From Bacilli bacterium (GTDB lineage: Bacteria > Bacillota_I > Bacilli_A > RF39 > UBA660), in contig JAQVVC010000002.1 of NCBI GenBank assembly GCA_028699175.1, positions 6,731 to 46,235 on the forward strand: 39,505 nt of DNA, written 5' to 3'. Made by a program: the position numbers and the translations under genes. Every line of letters begins with the position of its first letter. The stretch's first letter is position 1. Under the pieces are notes generated by a model. The model was not told the origin of the DNA. It made no database searches and saw only the letters and a program-made list of their open reading frames with translations. Positions 1-7,632 of this stretch are shown here, piece after piece.

Positions 1-1217
1 GCAAAGATAAGGGAATATATTCCAATTTTAAATAAAGATAAAATAATAATAAAAATAAGTTTTAGAATAATGCCTATAGTTGTAGTAGCCATAGAATATT
101 TAGCATAACCTAATGATTGAAGAGTACTAGCCATTGGAGCTTCTAAGTAATAAAAGATAAAGAAAAATGATAAAACTTTAATATAATTAACCCCATCAGA
201 AGTATGAAAAACAATCTGAAGTATTTGCTCAGCAAAAAGATAAATAAAAGCATTAGCTAGAACACCAAAAATAAAAGATAAAGAAAGTGATTTTAAATAG
301 ATCTTTTTGGTTCTTTTTTTATCATTGCTAGTTTTAGAAATTTCTGGTATTAAAGCCGTTCCTAAAGCAGTAATAAAAAAAGTTGGAACTATTAACACAC
401 CAATCACGAAGGTATTATATATAGCATATTGTGATACTACAAAAGAAGAAGAATATCCAACACTTATCATTACAAAGGAAAGAATAATTGGCTCTAAGAA
501 AAAGCCAATATTACCAATTATTCTTCCTCCTACACTAGGAAGCCCGATAGTTAAGACTTCCTTTATTGTACCCGTGTCAGGTTTAATATCTTCTTTTTTA
601 ATGGTAAAATTTTTTGGTAAATATAATAAAAAGATTATAATAGAAATTATTTCTGAAATTATACTAATCAAAATATAACCACTTACAGCAAATATAATTC
701 CATATTTTAATAAATGGGGTAAGATTAATATTACAATAAAAAATTTAAAGAATTGTTCTAATATATTTGACATTGTATGAGGCATCATTTGTTGTTTACC
801 AAAGAAATAACCTCTAATAATACTTGCTATAGATATAAAAGGTAAAACAAAAGAAAGGCATACTAAAGGTAAAAAAGCTCTTGGTTCATGAAGTAAATTA
901 GTAGTTAAATATTTAGCAGAAAAAATAACAATTAAAATTAAAAATAAATTTAATAATAAAGAAACTGGAATAATAGAAAACATGACATTTTTACCTGATT
1001 TATTACCTTTAGCAATAATATTAGAAATAGCAATTGGAAATCCTAACTGGGTAATAGTTGTAAGTAAACTATATGTTGGCATTATAATTGAATAAATGTT
1101 TATTCCATCGGTTCCGATAACTCTAGTAAAATAAATTTTGATAATAAAACTAAATAATTTAGTTAAAATACCACCTATAATTAATATTAATGTACTTTTA
1201 ATAAACTTATTTTTCAT
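1..1217 (-). CDS. SpoVB/MurJ-like polysaccharide (lipid-linked) flippase, partial
   Basis: I translated this frame by hand. It starts at ATG 1217 with an AAAGGGAGAG ribosome site and runs off the left edge, giving about 405 residues with no stop. It is a chain of hydrophobic helices. The first segment reads TLILIIGGILTKLFSFIIKI, followed by FTRVIGTDGINIYSIIMPTY, which closely fits the N-terminus of the stage V sporulation protein B/MATE-like flippases of the MVF superfamily. Such proteins flip lipid-linked cell-wall or polysaccharide precursors across the membrane. It is divergent from comN, and in B. subtilis spoVB and comN (yrzD) are also neighbours, which supports the family call. Whether it acts in sporulation, in wall synthesis or as a polysaccharide exporter cannot be told. 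The C-terminus (probably about 100 residues) is outside the window. Confidence 0.85.
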   Translation of the reverse strand, partial: MKNKFIKSTLILIIGGILTKLFSFIIKIYFTRVIGTDGINIYSIIMPTYSLLTTITQLGFPIAISNIIAKGNKSGKNVMFSIIPVSLLLNLFLILIVIFSAKYLTTNLLHEPRAFLPLVCLSFVLPFISIASIIRGYFFGKQQMMPHTMSNILEQFFKFFIVILILPHLLKYGIIFAVSGYILISIISEIISIIIFLLYLPKNFTIKKEDIKPDTGTIKEVLTIGLPSVGGRIIGNIGFFLEPIILSFVMISVGYSSSFVVSQYAIYNTFVIGVLIVPTFFITALGTALIPEISKTSNDKKRTKKIYLKSLSLSFIFGVLANAFIYLFAEQILQIVFHTSDGVNYIKVLSFFFIFYYLEAPMASTLQSLGYAKYSMATTTIGIILKLIFIIILSLFKIGIYSLIF

Positions 1218-1301
1218 TATCTCTCCCTTTAAAAAGTTAAAAAAATGTTATATAATAAATATATGAAATGAAGTATATATTTATTTAAGAGGAGAAATAA
1301 T

Positions 1302-1583
1302 ATGGAGGATTTTAAATTTAATACCTTAGATGAACTTTATCAGAAATTATATCCAGCACTTGTCACTAAAACTAATGATTTAAAAAGAAATGGTATTAAT
1401 TATATTAAAGAAGCAGATATTTGGAATTATTTAAGAAAAAATTATTGGAATAACAGTAAAAAAATAACCCTTTTTGATTTAGTTAATGATATTTTATCTA
1501 CTCCTAATTATGTTTTAGAAGAATATGTTTCAAATAAAATTCAAAAAAATAATAAAGACATAGAAAAAGAAGAAATATTGTAG
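1302..1583 (+). CDS. comN: ComN-type post-transcriptional regulator
   Basis: 93-residue soluble acidic protein with a clear ribosome site (AAGAGGAG, about 1287-1294) and a TATAAT box at 1251-1256. The layout (a helical segment, a central block around INYIKEADIWNYL, then LFDLVNDIL) resembles the small Post_transc_reg family whose B. subtilis member ComN (YrzD) controls comER/comE mRNA. The neighbour evidence is as strong as the sequence: comN sits beside spoVB in B. subtilis, and here it is divergent from a spoVB-like gene and 11 nt upstream of relA, so it is probably cotranscribed with relA and dtd. The RNA target in this organism is unknown. If the family call is wrong it should be treated as a small conserved hypothetical protein. 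Confidence 0.65.
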   Translation: MEDFKFNTLDELYQKLYPALVTKTNDLKRNGINYIKEADIWNYLRKNYWNNSKKITLFDLVNDILSTPNYVLEEYVSNKIQKNNKDIEKEEIL

Positions 1584-1594
1584 GAGAATAAAGA

Positions 1595-3730
1595 ATGACT
1601 ACATATGATAAAATTTTAGTGAAAATCAATAATTTTAATTTTACTAAAGAAGAAAAAAAATTTTTAAATGAAGCTTATAAATTTGCTTTAACAGCCCATC
1701 ATAATCAGAAAAGACCTAATGGTGATGATGTAATAGAACATGTTTTAGAAGTAACTAATATTGTTTGTGATTTAAATGTAGATGCCATAACTTTAGCATC
1801 TTCTCTTTTGCATGAAATAGTTGAATTATGTGATATTTCAAACGAATTAATTGAAAAAAAATTTGGTCAAGAAGTAAAAGTTATCTTAGATAATCTATAT
1901 AAATTAAAAAATGTTAAGTTAACTGAATATAATGAATCTTCTATTATTTATTTGAGAAAAATATTAGTTGGATTAAGTGCCGATTTTAGAGTATTAATTA
2001 TTAAATTAGCAGATCGTTTAGATAATATGAGAACAGCATATGCATTACCAGAGACAATAAGAAAACAAAAAGCTAAAGAAACAATGGATGTTTTGATTCC
2101 AATAGCACACCGCCTTGGAATAAATAGTATTAAAAGTGAACTTGAAGATTTATGTTTGAAATATTTAAAACCGGATATCTATCAAGAAATATTAGATAAA
2201 TTAGATGGAACAAGAGAAGAACTTGCAAGTAGTCTAGAAGATATGAAAAAAAATATATGTGATATTTTGATTGATCATAATATAAAATTTGAAATAAAAG
2301 CTCGCGTAAAAAGTGTTCATAGTATTTATACTAAATTAACTACAGGCCGTAAATGGTCTGATTTATATGATATATTAGCACTCCGTTTAATTGTTCCTAC
2401 TGAAAGTGATTGTTATTTAGTTGTAAGTTTAATTCATGCTAAATATCGATCTATTCCAAAAAGATTTAAAGATTTTATTGCTATGCCAAAAGCCAATATG
2501 TATCAATCGCTTCATACATCAGTATTTGGTAGTGGTGGTCATATATTTGAAATTCAATTAAGAACTCCTGAAATGGATGAAATAGCCGAAAATGGAGTAG
2601 CTTCACACTGGACTTATAAAGAACATGGTAAAAATGTTCAAAATATTATGGAACAAAAATTAGAATTATTTAGAACTATTATTGAAAATAATATTGAAGA
2701 AAAAAGTGATGAAATATTTGCAAAAAATATTGAAGAAGAATTCTTAAGCAAACAAATATATGTCTTTACTCCTAAGGGAGATGTAATGGAACTACCTATT
2801 GGAAGTACTCCAATTGATTTTGCTTACCGGATTCATTCTAATATTGGGGATAAAACCGTTGGAGCTATTGTGAATAATTCTATTGTTCCTCTTAATTATG
2901 AGCTTAATGATGGTGATATTATAAAAATTAATACTAATCAACAAGCTAAACCAAATAAAGATTGGCTAGGTTTTATTAAAACTACGCAAGCTAAAAATAA
3001 AATAAAATCTTATTTTAGTAAAAAATACCAAAAAAATTATATTGAAAGAGGCAAAACTTTACTTGAAAAAGAAATCAGAAAACAAAAATTAATTATAAAT
3101 GAAGTATTAAAAGAAGAAAATATTAATAAAATACTTAAAGATTTAAAATTAAATAATTATGATGAATTACTTCTAAGTATTGGATCATTAAGATATACAG
3201 CAACATATATTTTAAATTTAATTCATGAAGATAAAAAAGCAGTTGAAGATATTTTATTAGGGCGTTTACATAAATATTCTAATAATAAAAATAATTATAA
3301 AAACAATATTATAGTCTCAGGAATGGATAACATTTTAGTTTCAATTGGAGCATGTTGTAATCCTGTCCCAGGTGATGAAATTATAGGATATGTAACAAAA
3401 GGTCAAGGAGTAACAGTTCATAAAAAAGAATGCTTAAATATAAAAAATATTACCTCAAGATTAATTGATGTTAAATGGAATATGGATTTGCATGATAATA
3501 AAAAATTTAATACTAAATTATTAATAAAAACCAATTCTAATAAAAATAACATATTGGAAATCCTTACTAAAGCTAGTTTAAAAAATGTTTCGATAAATGG
3601 AATTAAAGAATATGAAAATAATTATTTAATTGATTATGAATTACAGATAAAAGTAAAAAATAAAAATGAATTAAATAGTTTTATAGAAGAATTAAAAAAA
3701 TTAGCATATATAAGTGAGGTAATAAGATGA
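1595..3730 (+). CDS. relA: Rel-family (p)ppGpp synthetase with an altered hydrolase domain
   Basis: 711-residue long RelA/SpoT homologue that makes the stringent-response alarmone from GTP/GDP and ATP. Domains in order: HD hydrolase (about 20-190), synthetase (about 215-340, with the Rel-type RFKD motif, the NMYQSLHT motif and FEIQLRT carrying the catalytic Glu), TGS (about 385-445, starting IYVFTPKGD), a Cys-containing zinc-finger region near 585 (ACCNPVPGD) and a C-terminal ACT domain. The hydrolase motifs are unusual: the normal HDxxED reads H73-E74-I-V-E77-L78, and the usual DRLHN reads DRLDN (140-144). His49 is kept. The protein may therefore be a weak or inactive hydrolase. The stop codon overlaps the dtd start by 4 nt, as in a tightly coupled operon. 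Confidence 0.95.
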   Translation: MTTYDKILVKINNFNFTKEEKKFLNEAYKFALTAHHNQKRPNGDDVIEHVLEVTNIVCDLNVDAITLASSLLHEIVELCDISNELIEKKFGQEVKVILDNLYKLKNVKLTEYNESSIIYLRKILVGLSADFRVLIIKLADRLDNMRTAYALPETIRKQKAKETMDVLIPIAHRLGINSIKSELEDLCLKYLKPDIYQEILDKLDGTREELASSLEDMKKNICDILIDHNIKFEIKARVKSVHSIYTKLTTGRKWSDLYDILALRLIVPTESDCYLVVSLIHAKYRSIPKRFKDFIAMPKANMYQSLHTSVFGSGGHIFEIQLRTPEMDEIAENGVASHWTYKEHGKNVQNIMEQKLELFRTIIENNIEEKSDEIFAKNIEEEFLSKQIYVFTPKGDVMELPIGSTPIDFAYRIHSNIGDKTVGAIVNNSIVPLNYELNDGDIIKINTNQQAKPNKDWLGFIKTTQAKNKIKSYFSKKYQKNYIERGKTLLEKEIRKQKLIINEVLKEENINKILKDLKLNNYDELLLSIGSLRYTATYILNLIHEDKKAVEDILLGRLHKYSNNKNNYKNNIIVSGMDNILVSIGACCNPVPGDEIIGYVTKGQGVTVHKKECLNIKNITSRLIDVKWNMDLHDNKKFNTKLLIKTNSNKNNILEILTKASLKNVSINGIKEYENNYLIDYELQIKVKNKNELNSFIEELKKLAYISEVIR

Positions 3731-4170
3731 AAGTAGTTATTCAAAGATGTAAAGAAGGTAAAGTCTCTGTCAGTAATAAAATAGTTAATCAAATAAAAAA
3801 TGGTTTTGTTATATTAGTAGGAATATCAAAAAATGATACTATAGAGGACATAGATTATCTAGTTAATAAAATTCTCAAATTAAGAGTTTTTGATGATGAA
3901 AAGGGTGTTATGAATAAAAGTATTATTGATATTAATGGCGAAATTTTATCAATAAGTCAGTTTACCCTTCAAGCTATTACTAAAGATGGTAATCGACCTA
4001 GCTATATTAATGCTATGAATGGTGCAGAAGCTTTAAAATTATATAAATTATTTAATAGTAAGCTAAATGAAGATATTAAAACATATCCTGGAGTATTTGG
4101 TGCTGATATGATCTTAGATATTAAAAATCATGGTCCAGTTACCATAATTATCGATTCTAAAAACAAATAA
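3727..4170 (+). CDS. dtd: D-aminoacyl-tRNA deacylase
   Basis: 147 residues, the usual Dtd length. The enzyme removes D-amino acids (and mischarged glycine) from tRNA. Family signatures are all present: SQFTL near 80 (catalytic region), GVFGADM near 120 and NHGPVT near 134, the Gly-cisPro motif that selects chirality. The start overlaps the relA stop (ATGA), and relA-dtd adjacency is conserved in Bacilli, so translation is probably coupled. The coding region ends just before a shared bidirectional terminator. Confidence 0.95.
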   Translation: MKVVIQRCKEGKVSVSNKIVNQIKNGFVILVGISKNDTIEDIDYLVNKILKLRVFDDEKGVMNKSIIDINGEILSISQFTLQAITKDGNRPSYINAMNGAEALKLYKLFNSKLNEDIKTYPGVFGADMILDIKNHGPVTIIIDSKNK

Positions 4171-4199
4171 AAAGAAACATTAATCGGTTTCTTTTTTTT
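4169..4199. terminator. Shared bidirectional terminator (dtd / YrzE-type gene)
   Basis: AAAAGAAAC and GTTTCTTTT form a 9-bp stem around ATTAATCG, with a run of eight or nine T on the plus strand and A's on the other side that make a T-run for minus-strand transcription. It lies between the convergent dtd and the minus-strand membrane gene, whose stop codon (4180-4182) is inside the hairpin. Confidence 0.8.
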
Positions 4200-4536
4200 G
4201 AATTCCAAACATTGATCCAATACTAGAACTTACGATAATAATTAGATAATAAATAATAGTATTAATAGAATAACTATCTTTAAATAATAAACTAAATATA
4301 AATAAGAATAAACATAATAACATTCCTAAAATAAGGCCATTTAAATAACCTTTTTTTTCACTTTTTTTACCTATTAGAAAACCACTTATTAACGCTATTA
4401 TTACCATAAATATTAAAATCATAACATTATATGTTTTTACTTCTAGTAAGTTAAGTATTCCCAGTATTAAAGGAAAAATAAAGACAAAAGATATTGGTAC
4501 GACCAAAACTTTTAAATATTTTATTACTTGATTCAT
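4180..4536 (-). CDS. TIGR04086/YrzE-type small membrane protein
   Basis: 118 residues with four strong hydrophobic segments (about 8-30, 37-57, 64-86 and 93-112) and a basic KKSEKKG loop between the second and third. This layout, and a glycine-rich fourth segment ending SSIGSMFGIQKK, fit the TIGR04086 (DUF3792) family, known in B. subtilis as YrzE and, as I recall, encoded beside spoVB. Its function is not known. The start at 4536 has an AGGTGG ribosome site and a CATAAT -10 box about 17 nt upstream of the ATG. It has its own promoter, separate from the divergent and convergent neighbours. Confidence 0.65.
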   Translation of the reverse strand: MNQVIKYLKVLVVPISFVFIFPLILGILNLLEVKTYNVMILIFMVIIALISGFLIGKKSEKKGYLNGLILGMLLCLFLFIFSLLFKDSYSINTIIYYLIIIVSSSIGSMFGIQKKETD

Positions 4537-4568
4537 AAAACCACCTAATAAAGATTATGTTATAAATA

Positions 4569-4916
4569 TTATTTTATACATAAATTTGCTGCCTTACTAT
4601 AACTACGAAGTAAAAGAGAAGCTCCTAAATTAATGCCTCCATGATATCTAATTATAACTATTAAATGTTTATTTAAATTATTTCTAATTAAAACATTTAG
4701 GATTTGAATACCAGCTGTATTATTAGGTTCTTTATCATCAGTTTTACCAGCTGTATTACCAAATTTATAAGCATAAGGAGCATGTTTTAATTTTTTATGC
4801 TCTTTTTTTAAATTATTTAGTATGATTTTTATTTCATCTAAATTATCTATTTCGAATATATAACCATAAAATTTACTTTTTTTTTCTTCAACAAGGGAAG
4901 TATTTATTAATTTCAT
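4569..4916 (-). CDS. Short YigZ/IMPACT-family protein (N-terminal domain only)
   Basis: 115 residues. The core KKSKFYGYIF, HAPYAYKFG, DDKEPNNTAG and IRYHGGINLGASLLLRSY matches the UPF0029 N-terminal domain of YigZ/IMPACT proteins. Full-length YigZ proteins are about 200-215 residues with a second C-terminal domain, so this one stops right after the first domain. The frame ends in a clean stop followed by spacer, so I read it as a natural one-domain form rather than a fresh frameshift. IMPACT relatives in eukaryotes bind the GCN1 regulator; the bacterial role is not established. The start has GGTGAT six nt upstream and TATAAT at 4936-4941. Confidence 0.8.
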   Translation of the reverse strand: MKLINTSLVEEKKSKFYGYIFEIDNLDEIKIILNNLKKEHKKLKHAPYAYKFGNTAGKTDDKEPNNTAGIQILNVLIRNNLNKHLIVIIRYHGGINLGASLLLRSYSKAANLCIK

Positions 4917-4935
4917 AGTTTAATCACCTTTAATA

Positions 4936-4970
4936 ATTATACTATAATTATTTAAAATATGCTGTATAAT
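4936..4970. promoter_or_regulatory. Divergent promoter pair for the YigZ-type gene and uvrC
   Basis: ATTATA at 4936-4941 is a minus-strand TATAAT that lies 19 nt before the YigZ-type ATG. TATAAT at 4965-4970 lies 16 nt before the uvrC ATG. Only 23 bp separate the two boxes, so two polymerases could not occupy both at once. Convincing -35 boxes are not visible. Confidence 0.55.
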
Positions 4971-4986
4971 ATAATTAGTGATTATT

Positions 4987-6750
4987 ATGTTTAGTGAAGA
5001 ATTAAAATTAGTTCCTAATAAACCAGGATCATATCAAATGTATAATGAAAATAATATTATTATATATATTGGTAAAGCTAAAAACTTAAAGAAAAGATTA
5101 AGTTCTTATTTTCGTATGCAAAATACTGGTAAAACAGCTAAAATGGTTAGTGAAATAGCATATTTTAAATATATAGTTACGGAAACAGAATTAGAATCTT
5201 TCCTTTTAGAACTTAATTTAATTAAAGAATATAATCCTAAATATAACATTTTATTAAAAGATGATAAAAGTTATCCTTATATTGAACTAATTAAAAAACC
5301 TTATCCTAAATTAAGAGTTGTTAGATATTTAAAAGTTAAAAAGTATCAAGATCGATTATTATTTGGACCTTATGTTAATGCTTATGCAGCCCGAAGAATG
5401 GTAAATTTAATCAATCGATTATATCCTTTAAAAAAATGTCAAGGTTTACCTAAAGATGTATGTCTTTATTATCATATAAATGAATGTTTAGGATATTGTA
5501 ATTATGATATAAATAAAGCAAAAATAAAACAAATGGAAGATGAGATAATATCATTTTTAAAAGGTAATGATGCAATAATTAAAAATAAGCTAATAGAGAA
5601 ATTAAACTATTATTCTAAAGAAATGAATTATGAACTTGCTTTAGAATTGAAAAATGAGCTTAACTATATAAAGATAATACTAGAAAAACAAAAGGTAGAG
5701 CTATATAATAAAGAAAATTTAGATGTTATTAATTATTACTATTATAAAGAATTTTTAGGGATTGAAATATTATTTATAAGAGGTGGTAAATTAATAGGAT
5801 CATTTAATGATGTGTTTTATATTCAAAATAATTATCTTGAAGAGATAGAATCTTATATTGCCTTATTTTATAATAAAAAAGAAATACCTAAACTTATATT
5901 AGTTCCTCAAGAATTAAATATTAATTTATTAGAAGAAGTATTAAAAACAAATATCACAGTACCCTTAAAAGGTAATAAAAGAAAAATACTAAATATGGCA
6001 TATGAAAATGCTAAAATAAATGTTATCAATAATTATCAAAAAAATGAAAATTTATTATATAGAAGTAAAGGAGCTAATCAAGAGTTATCTGATTTATTGG
6101 GTATTAATATTATAAGAATAGATGCTTTTGATAATTCAAATCTTTTTGGTTCTTTTGCTGTTTCCGGAATGGTAGTATTTAATGATGGAACTGCAGTACG
6201 TAAAGAATATCGAAAATATAAAGTAACGGTAAATAAAAATGATGATTATAATACCATGAAAGAAATTATTTATCGAAGATATAAAAGAGCATTAATTGAA
6301 AAAAGCCTCTTACCTGATTTAATTTTAGTAGATGGTGGAGTTAATCAAATCCGAGCAGCTAAAGAAGTAATTGATGAATTAAATCTAAATATTAAAATAT
6401 GTGGTCTAGTTAAAAACAAAGATCATAAAACTAAAGAATTAATTGATGGCGATAATTTAGAAGCATATAAAATTGATAAAACCAGTAACTTGTTTCATTA
6501 TCTAACTAGAATCCAAGATGAAGTCCATCGCTATACTATTAATTATCATAAACAATTAAGAAGTAAAGGTTCAATTTCAAGTATTTTAGATAATATACCA
6601 GGGATTGGCCCTAAAAGAAAAATGAAGTTAATTAAAAATTTTGGTAGTATTCAAAAGATAAAAGAAGCAAATAAAAATGAATTAAAAAAATATTTGCCTG
6701 ATAAAACAATTTCTATTTTAAAAGACTATTTAAATAAAAATAATATATAA
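4987..6750 (+). CDS. uvrC: Excinuclease ABC subunit C
   Basis: 587 residues. UvrC makes the two incisions around a lesion in nucleotide excision repair together with UvrA and UvrB. I see the GIY-YIG nuclease (about 10-90, with IIIYIGKAKNLKKRL), the LLLKDDKSYPY linker, a Cys-rich stretch near 140-170 (KKCQG...VCLYYH...CLGYC), a UVR motif near 200-230, the RNase H-like nuclease (DAFDNSN and LILVDGG) and a C-terminal helix-hairpin-helix (IPGIGPKRKMKLI). A longer reading from GTG 4978 is possible, but that GTG is part of a GTGAT ribosome site four nt before ATG 4987, so I use the ATG. The predicted transcript start is near 4977, giving a leader of about 10 nt. Confidence 0.95.
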   Translation: MFSEELKLVPNKPGSYQMYNENNIIIYIGKAKNLKKRLSSYFRMQNTGKTAKMVSEIAYFKYIVTETELESFLLELNLIKEYNPKYNILLKDDKSYPYIELIKKPYPKLRVVRYLKVKKYQDRLLFGPYVNAYAARRMVNLINRLYPLKKCQGLPKDVCLYYHINECLGYCNYDINKAKIKQMEDEIISFLKGNDAIIKNKLIEKLNYYSKEMNYELALELKNELNYIKIILEKQKVELYNKENLDVINYYYYKEFLGIEILFIRGGKLIGSFNDVFYIQNNYLEEIESYIALFYNKKEIPKLILVPQELNINLLEEVLKTNITVPLKGNKRKILNMAYENAKINVINNYQKNENLLYRSKGANQELSDLLGINIIRIDAFDNSNLFGSFAVSGMVVFNDGTAVRKEYRKYKVTVNKNDDYNTMKEIIYRRYKRALIEKSLLPDLILVDGGVNQIRAAKEVIDELNLNIKICGLVKNKDHKTKELIDGDNLEAYKIDKTSNLFHYLTRIQDEVHRYTINYHKQLRSKGSISSILDNIPGIGPKRKMKLIKNFGSIQKIKEANKNELKKYLPDKTISILKDYLNKNNI

Positions 6751-6766
6751 AAAAAGAAGGATGGAT

Positions 6767-7372
6767 ATGATAGATACAAAAGAAGATATAATTTTTTTAA
6801 AAGATTTATATACGGGAATATTTTTAGATCACCGTTTATATAAAGATGGCAGTAAGTATAGTATTAGTTATTATTTAATTTTGGAAAAAAAGTCTCAGTC
6901 AATTGGTTCAGTAACATCAAACCCGTATTATTTGTATAAAGATATTATTAATAATGAATCATTTTATATAAATGATATGGGGAAAGCTATTATTATTAAT
7001 AATAATCCTGAAGTAGTTAAATGGGAAATAAATATAATTAAATTTTTACCAGTTAAACAAGTATTAAAAAAAGTTGCTGACTTATTTGAAAAAATAACTG
7101 AAATTCCTAATTTTAGTTTTAATAAATTTCCTAACTTTAAAGAAACTTATAATTTTATAGAAAGTTGTATGATTGAGGATAATTTTATTGAAGTAAATGA
7201 AGAATTTATAATTAATTTATATGAAAATATCGAAACCATTGATGCTTTAGTGTTAGAAGAAAATGAAGAGATGATAATCAATAAATATACCAATTTTTTT
7301 GCTAAAAAGACTCCTAATGAAAAAAGGTATTTAGAACTTGTTAAAGACGAAGGTCATCGCAAATTAACTTAG
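6767..7372 (+). CDS. Hypothetical protein, unrecognised (201 aa)
   Basis: I do not recognise this protein. It is soluble, without signal peptide or membrane segment, and ends in a basic stretch (NEKRYLELVKDEGHRKL). The first 90 residues look beta-rich (FLDHRLY, YSISYYLILEKK), the rest mostly helical and acidic. The ribosome site AAGAAGG ends at 6760; ATG 6761 would abut it, so ATG 6767, six nt away, is the better start. It lies 16 nt after the uvrC stop on the same strand and probably shares its transcript. The T-box leader of hisS begins immediately after its stop. Codon use looks like that of the neighbours. Confidence 0.7.
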   Translation: MIDTKEDIIFLKDLYTGIFLDHRLYKDGSKYSISYYLILEKKSQSIGSVTSNPYYLYKDIINNESFYINDMGKAIIINNNPEVVKWEINIIKFLPVKQVLKKVADLFEKITEIPNFSFNKFPNFKETYNFIESCMIEDNFIEVNEEFIINLYENIETIDALVLEENEEMIINKYTNFFAKKTPNEKRYLELVKDEGHRKLT

Positions 7373-7404
7373 TTGACTTTTTATCACATTTAGAGTAATA
7401 TAAT
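7373..7404 (+). promoter_or_regulatory. Promoter of the hisS-aspS-gatCAB operon
   Basis: TTGACT at 7373-7378 is a good -35 box. TAATAT at 7396-7401 lies 17 bp downstream, and an overlapping TATAAT at 7399-7404 lies 20 bp downstream. Either gives a transcript start around 7407-7411, just upstream of the first T-box stem. The -35 starts immediately after the stop codon of the upstream gene. Confidence 0.65.
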
Positions 7405-7405
7405 T

Positions 7406-7620
7406 GTAGTATTTGTTTGAAAGAAGATATTTATTAAACTGTATTAAAGAGAAGGCTAAATGGTGAAAAAGCCTATATAAGTGATAAATAAGAACAACTT
7501 TTATAAAAACAAACGTTAATATGCGATAAATATTAAATGAGCGTACACTAGTAAAGTAAGGTGGCACCGCGGAAAAGTATCTTTTTCGTCCTTACATAAT
7601 TGGTGTTTTTTATTTTTTAA
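7406..7620 (+). ncRNA. T-box riboswitch leader, AAC (Asn) specifier, upstream of hisS
   Basis: The T-box core AAGGTGGCACCGCG is at 7558-7571. Stem I base: GTTTG 7415-7419 with CAAAC 7510-7514, and AAAG 7420-7423 with CTTT 7498-7501. Upper part: TATTTAT 7428-7434 with ATAAATA 7484-7490, an AGAGA element near 7448, and a GGCT/AGCC hairpin whose loop holds GGTGAA. Between the two lower helices the 3' loop strand is AGAACAA (7491-7497), which puts AAC (7493-7495), followed by a purine, in the specifier position; I find no His codon there. Stem III is TTAATAT/ATATTAA. The bulge UGGC would pair with a tRNA 3' end GCCA. A GAAAAG/CTTTTTC hairpin, a CACC/GGTG pairing and T-runs (7606-7618) provide the terminator. 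Structure was read by eye. Confidence 0.9.
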
Positions 7621-7632
7621 AGGAGGAATAAA

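Noticed and set aside
307..678. Plus-strand frame of about 120 codons inside the flippase gene
   Set aside because: It lies antisense to an open, clearly recognisable membrane protein on the minus strand and has no ribosome site.
1595..3730. Mollicute-type code with TGA as Trp
   Set aside because: TGG is used throughout for Trp, and relA and other genes end at TGA exactly where their families should end.
4978..4986. GTG start for uvrC nine nt upstream of the chosen ATG
   Set aside because: The GTG is part of the GTGAT ribosome site, and the same pattern explains extra codons before mnmA and dnaG.
7364..7567. Minus-strand frame of 67 codons opposite the hisS leader
   Set aside because: It is explained by the complement of the structured T-box RNA and has no ribosome site.
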